From Schumannella sp. 10F1B-5-1 (lineage in GTDB: Bacteria; Actinomycetota; Actinomycetes; Actinomycetales; Microbacteriaceae): a stretch of DNA of 64,000 nucleotides. Made by a program: the position numbers and the translations under genes. Positions 60,813-64,000 of this stretch are shown here, piece after piece. Numbering within the stretch: position 1 is the stretch's first letter; each line of letters opens with the position of its first letter. The notes beneath the pieces are model-generated. The model did no database searches. It was not told the DNA's origin and worked only from the letters and a program-made list of their open reading frames with translations. Where the stretch lies: contig NZ_VHQH01000036.1 in NCBI RefSeq assembly GCF_006517535.1, forward strand, positions 202,638 through 266,637, read 5' to 3'.

Positions 60813-61671
60813 GGAGAAGCGCTCGCCGACGACGGCGCACGACCAGCAGCACCACGAGCCCGATCACGGCCAGCGCCACGATCCAGGGCGTCAGCGCGCC
60901 GAGCACGACCAGCAGTCCGGCCCAGAAGGCGAGGAACGCCGCCCAGCCGACCGCGAGGCCGTCGAGGAAGCTCTGCGGCTTCGGCGTCGGAGCGGCGGCG
61001 GGCGAGTTCAGCTCGAGCGTGATCGTCGACAGGGCCACCTGGTCGTCGAGGCCACGCTTCTGCGCCTGCAGGCTCTCGAGCTCAGCCTGACGCGCGCTCA
61101 GAGCGTTCTCGAGCGCGACCAGGTCGGACGTCGTGTCGGCCTTCGCCAGCAGCGCGGTGAGGCGGTCGACGGAGGCCTGCAGCGCCGTGATGCGCGCATC
61201 CGTGTCCCGCACGAGGGTCGTGACGTCATCGCTCGTGATCGACACCGACTCGACGTGGCCGAGCTTCTCGAGCTTCGTCCGCGTCGCATCGAGGTCGTCG
61301 GCCGGGATGCGCAGGGTCAGGCTGGCCGAGGCCGGGCCATCGGCGCTCGCCGCCTGCTCGTCGCGCGCATCCACCCGCCCGTCGACGGCCGCGACCAGCT
61401 CGCCGGCCTTCGTGGCGGCCTCGGCCGGATCGTCGACCGTCAGGGTCACGGTGCCGGTGGTGATCTTCGCGCGGTCGACGTCGGCGGGGGTCGCGGCGTT
61501 CACGCCGCCGCTGTCGGCCCGGCTGTCGCTCTGCGACGAGCCGCCGCGCGACTGGTCGGCCTGGTCGGCCGAGCGCGGGCTCGAGCCGCTGCTCGCCGTG
61601 CAGCCGGCGAGGCCGAGGGTGAGCGCGAGCGCGATGGTCGCGCCGCCGATGATCAGGGGAGTCCTCGTCAT
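60793..61671 (-). CDS. DUF4349-domain lipoprotein
   Basis: A 292-residue secreted protein. The N-terminus is a lipoprotein signal with lipobox GLAGC (Cys about residue 24), followed by a Ser/Asp/Gln-rich linker. The DUF4349 domain (about 70-285) has ITTGTVTLTVDDPAEAATKAGELV, LTLRIPADDLDATRTKLEKLG, a coiled coil (VRDTDARITALQASVDRLTALL ... ARQAELESLQAQKRGLDDQ), and STITLELNSP. A C-terminal helix (about 250-280) and an RRRRR tail anchor the other end. The ATG at 61671 is set by the signal peptide. Function unknown; envelope-located. Confidence 0.9.
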   Translation of the reverse strand: MTRTPLIIGGATIALALTLGLAGCTASSGSSPRSADQADQSRGGSSQSDSRADSGGVNAATPADVDRAKITTGTVTLTVDDPAEAATKAGELVAAVDGRVDARDEQAASADGPASASLTLRIPADDLDATRTKLEKLGHVESVSITSDDVTTLVRDTDARITALQASVDRLTALLAKADTTSDLVALENALSARQAELESLQAQKRGLDDQVALSTITLELNSPAAAPTPKPQSFLDGLAVGWAAFLAFWAGLLVVLGALTPWIVALAVIGLVVLLVVRRRRRALLLSPPRG

Positions 61672-61865
61672 GCTCGAAGCGTGCTCGCGCAGCCGTCGCC
61701 GCACCAGACAACGTTTTGGTCGAGTTGTTCGTCGGCGTCGACTGGGCGAGCGCTGGATGCCGACTGGCAGCACCGTGCGGATCGACCCGCGCCACGTTGC
61801 CGCTTCGTAGCGTGGGACCACGGCGGACGCCCCGCACCGCCGGCAAGCCGAACGAAGGAGTGCGT

Positions 61866-62060
61866 ATGGGAATCCTCGATGACGCCAAGGACGCGGCGCA
61901 CGCCGCCGGCGAGAAGGTCAGCCGCACCGTCGACGACGCCAAGGAGCGCATCTCGGATGCCGCCGAGGAGCGTCAGGCGGATGCGAAGGTCAAGCAGGCC
62001 GAGGCCGACCGCGACCGCGTGAAGGCGAAGAACGACTTCAAGGAGGGTCTGCGCGACTGA
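61866..62060 (+). CDS. Small hydrophilic CsbD/LEA-like stress protein
   Basis: A 64-residue, highly charged, helical protein (GILDDAKDAAHAAGEKVSRTVDDAKERISDAAEERQAD ...), with 11-residue-like DAKxxAxxAG repeats as in late-embryogenesis-abundant or CsbD-type proteins. Such proteins are often induced by desiccation or general stress. GAAGGAG lies 6 bases upstream of the ATG. It is a single-gene unit, followed by a strong hairpin. Family assignment rests on composition only. Confidence 0.75.
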   Translation: MGILDDAKDAAHAAGEKVSRTVDDAKERISDAAEERQADAKVKQAEADRDRVKAKNDFKEGLRD

Positions 62061-62096
62061 GGTCGCCGACTCCTCCACCGGACTGCTCCGGTACCG

Positions 62097-62130
62097 CGAT
62101 GCCCGCCCCGGGTCCCCAGGGCGGGCATCG
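62097..62130. terminator. Hairpin after the small stress protein gene
   Basis: CGATGCCCGCCC pairs with GGGCGGGCATCG across a ten-base loop, followed by TT. It lies between the stress protein gene and the convergent aldo/keto reductase gene and can serve both. Confidence 0.75.
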
Positions 62131-62186
62131 TTCTGCGTGGGGTCGACCTGGGCGCGGGCCGACCCACCCGCGCTAACCGGCCCGCA

Positions 62187-63020
62187 CTACTTCGGCTCGT
62201 GCAGGTCGGGGTCCATCCCGGTGCGCTCGCCGGTCTCGAGCGTGGCGATCGCGGCGAGGTCGTGCGCATCCAGCTCGAAGTCGAAGACCTCGAGGTTCTG
62301 GCGGATGCGGTCGAGCGAGTTCGACTTGGGGATCACGACGAGCCCCTGCTGCAGGTGCCAGCGGATGACGACCTGCGCCGGGGTGCGTCCGTGCCGCGCG
62401 GCGATCTCGGCCAGCACGGGCTCGTCGAGCACGGTGCCGCGGCCGAGCGGCGCCCACGACTGGGTCAGGATGCCGTGCTCGGCATCGAAGGCGCGGGTCG
62501 TGTGCTGTGGCAGTCGGGGGTGCAGCTCGACCTGGTTGATGACCGCCTTCTCGCCCGTCTCGGCGATGAGGCGCTCGATGTGGTGCGGGTGGAAGTTGCT
62601 GACGCCGATCGACTTCACGACGCCCTCGTCGCGCAGGCGCTGCAGCGCGCGCCAGGTGTCGACGTAGAGGTCCTGGGCGGGGCACGGCCAGTGGATCAGG
62701 TACAGGTCGATGTAGCCGAGATCGAGCTCGGCCAGGCTGCGCTCGGCGGCGCGGAGGGTCTGATCGAAGCCCTGGTCGTCATCCCACACCTTCGTGGTGA
62801 CGAAGACGTCGTCGCGGGCGACGCCCGAGGAGCGCACGCCGCGGCCGACCTCGGCCTCGTTGCGGTAGAGCTTGGCCGTGTCGACGTGGCGGTAGCCGAG
62901 GCGCAGGGCGCCGTCGACGAGCTGCTCGGCGATGCCGGTGTCGACCTTGTACACCCCCAGACCGAGCTGCGGGATGCGGTGGCCGTCGGCGAAGTCGAGG
63001 TACGGGGTGCTCACGCTCAC
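62187..63020 (-). CDS. Aldo/keto reductase
   Basis: A 277-residue NADPH-dependent TIM-barrel oxidoreductase (2,5-diketogluconate reductase-like group). The catalytic tetrad is visible: Asp/Tyr in HVDTAKLYRNEAEVG (about residues 45-59), Lys in VTTKVWDD (about 77) and His in LIHWPCP (about 110). The cofactor motif IPKSNSLDRIRQNLEVFDFEL (about 230-250) is typical. The start codon is at 63020. It would reduce aldehydes or ketosugars. It does not appear to belong to an operon with its neighbours. Confidence 0.92.
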   Translation of the reverse strand: MSVSTPYLDFADGHRIPQLGLGVYKVDTGIAEQLVDGALRLGYRHVDTAKLYRNEAEVGRGVRSSGVARDDVFVTTKVWDDDQGFDQTLRAAERSLAELDLGYIDLYLIHWPCPAQDLYVDTWRALQRLRDEGVVKSIGVSNFHPHHIERLIAETGEKAVINQVELHPRLPQHTTRAFDAEHGILTQSWAPLGRGTVLDEPVLAEIAARHGRTPAQVVIRWHLQQGLVVIPKSNSLDRIRQNLEVFDFELDAHDLAAIATLETGERTGMDPDLHEPK

Positions 63021-63075
63021 ACGGTAGCGGCGGGGGCTGTTCGGGTCAGCAGTTCGGTCACGACTTCGGTGCGGG

Positions 63076-64000
63076 TCACGACCGCAGCGTCTGCACCGGC
63101 TCGGTGTCGGGGATCGGGGAGGCGTCGCGCCCGCGCAGGTCGGGCAGCGCCCGTACGGCGACGAGCGGGATGATCGCGGCGAACAGCCCGAACGCGGCCG
63201 CGGCGAGGAACCCGCCGTGCGCGTCGAAATGGTCGATCATGACGCCGGCGATCGCCGAGCCGGCCGCGGCGCCGATCAGCTGCCCGGTGCCGACCCAGCC
63301 GTAGGCCTCGGCCGTGTCGCTGAACTTCACGCTCGACGAGACCGCCGCGAACATGACCGCCAGCGCCGGCGCGATCGCGATCCCGGCGATCAGCACGGCG
63401 GCCGTGAGCGTCCAGAACTCCCAGGCGATCACGGTGCAGACGGCCCCGACGAAGAAGATCACGAGGCGCTTGCCGAGGCTCCACGACCCGACCGGGGCGT
63501 GGCCGAGCGCGAGTCCGCCGATGAGCGAGCCGACGGCGAACACCGACAGCACGGCGCCCGACTCGACGCTGCCCTCGCCGAACGACGCGACGACGCTCGC
63601 CTCGATCGCCGCGCAGGCGCCGATCAGCACGAAGCCGACGATCGTGACGACCAGCACGGTCGGGCGGGTCAGCACCTTGCCGAAGGCGCGCTTCGAGCGC
63701 GGGATGCGCACTCGGCCGACCTCGGGCGAGAAGATGAACCACGCGCCGCCGCCGACGCAGAACACGACCGCGACGAGGATCGCCACGACGGTCGAGATCT
63801 GGGTCGCGATGAAGGTCGTGACGACCGGGCCGGCGACCCAGATGATCTCCTGGGCCGAGGCATCCAGCGAGAACAGCGGCGTGAGCTGGCGCGAGGTGAC
63901 CATCTTCGGGTAGATGGTGCGCACGGCGGGCTGCACGGGCGGGAACGCGAGGCCCCCGAGCAGACCCACGACCATGTAGACGGGCAGCGGCGTGCCTTCG
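63076..64000 (-). CDS. MFS transporter, C-terminal part (5' end outside window)
   Basis: The frame stays open to the last base of the window (EGTPLPVYMVVGLL at the edge), so the start is upstream. The 300-plus visible residues hold about ten hydrophobic helices and the mid-loop FSPEVGRVRIPRSKRAFGKVL. A second-half GGLALGHAPVGSWSLGKRL (motif A-like) is also seen. The C-terminus is hydrophilic (RGRDASPIPDTEPVQTLRS). The layout resembles actinobacterial MFS proteins of unassigned substrate. It ends 55 bases from the aldo/keto reductase start on the same strand. Confidence 0.85.
   Translation of the reverse strand, partial: EGTPLPVYMVVGLLGGLAFPPVQPAVRTIYPKMVTSRQLTPLFSLDASAQEIIWVAGPVVTTFIATQISTVVAILVAVVFCVGGGAWFIFSPEVGRVRIPRSKRAFGKVLTRPTVLVVTIVGFVLIGACAAIEASVVASFGEGSVESGAVLSVFAVGSLIGGLALGHAPVGSWSLGKRLVIFFVGAVCTVIAWEFWTLTAAVLIAGIAIAPALAVMFAAVSSSVKFSDTAEAYGWVGTGQLIGAAAGSAIAGVMIDHFDAHGGFLAAAAFGLFAAIIPLVAVRALPDLRGRDASPIPDTEPVQTLRS

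Overview
The window comes from a high-GC, Gram-positive actinobacterium, most likely a member of the Microbacteriaceae. Supporting signs are very high GC throughout, frequent GTG/TTG starts, coupled ATGA/GTGA overlaps, and the gene run mscL, FmdB-type zinc ribbon, 5-formyl-THF cyclo-ligase, galU and RimJ-type acetyltransferase. The family call is inference from gene content; no rRNA marker is present.

Layout. (1) 1-7.3 kb: housekeeping genes (helicase C-terminus, mscL, FmdB, folate salvage, galU, acetyltransferase, pdxH) and a resolvase-like protein that has lost its active site. (2) 7.5-13.2 kb: a DeoR regulator and a complete YtfQRT/YjfF-type sugar ABC importer. (3) 13.87-32.30 kb: a probable 18.4-kb genomic island in the 3' half of tRNA-Ala(CGC). 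A 53-bp direct repeat of the tRNA 3' half bounds it at 13894-13946 and 32250-32302. The cargo is catabolic: MDR and SDR dehydrogenases, two beta-hydroxyacid dehydrogenase-type proteins, VOC and Dabb proteins, a GntR regulator, a fused TPP-dependent E1 with its E2, an M24-family hydrolase, an XRE-cupin regulator and a second sugar-type ABC importer. No integrase is visible. The edges hold remnants, including a frameshifted, truncated LysR gene. (4) 32.3-45.5 kb: two TetR/MFS efflux pairs with palindromic operators, a pirin, VOC and cupin proteins, an orphan response regulator, a PiT phosphate transporter with a small membrane partner, and a giant polytopic membrane protein whose N-terminal zinc ribbon is split by a frameshift in a homopolymer. 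(5) 45.5-51.5 kb: a GABA catabolic cluster (two succinate-semialdehyde dehydrogenase-type genes and gabT) divergent from a PucR-type regulator. (6) 51.5-64 kb: a FtsX/LolD-type ABC pair, an ECF sigma factor coupled to ogt, a permease with a TIGR03943 partner, an AlaX-like protein, a DUF4349 lipoprotein, a small CsbD-like protein, an aldo/keto reductase and a partial MFS gene.

How the island genes may work together (inference). The importers and regulators suggest uptake of a small polyhydroxylated compound. NAD(P)-linked oxidoreductases would oxidise it, and the E1/E2 complex would cleave or oxidatively decarboxylate the product to an acyl-CoA, borrowing E3 from elsewhere. Three similar 19-bp sites (TGTTC...GWACR) lie in control regions of the island and suggest shared regulation. 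The substrate cannot be read from the sequence.
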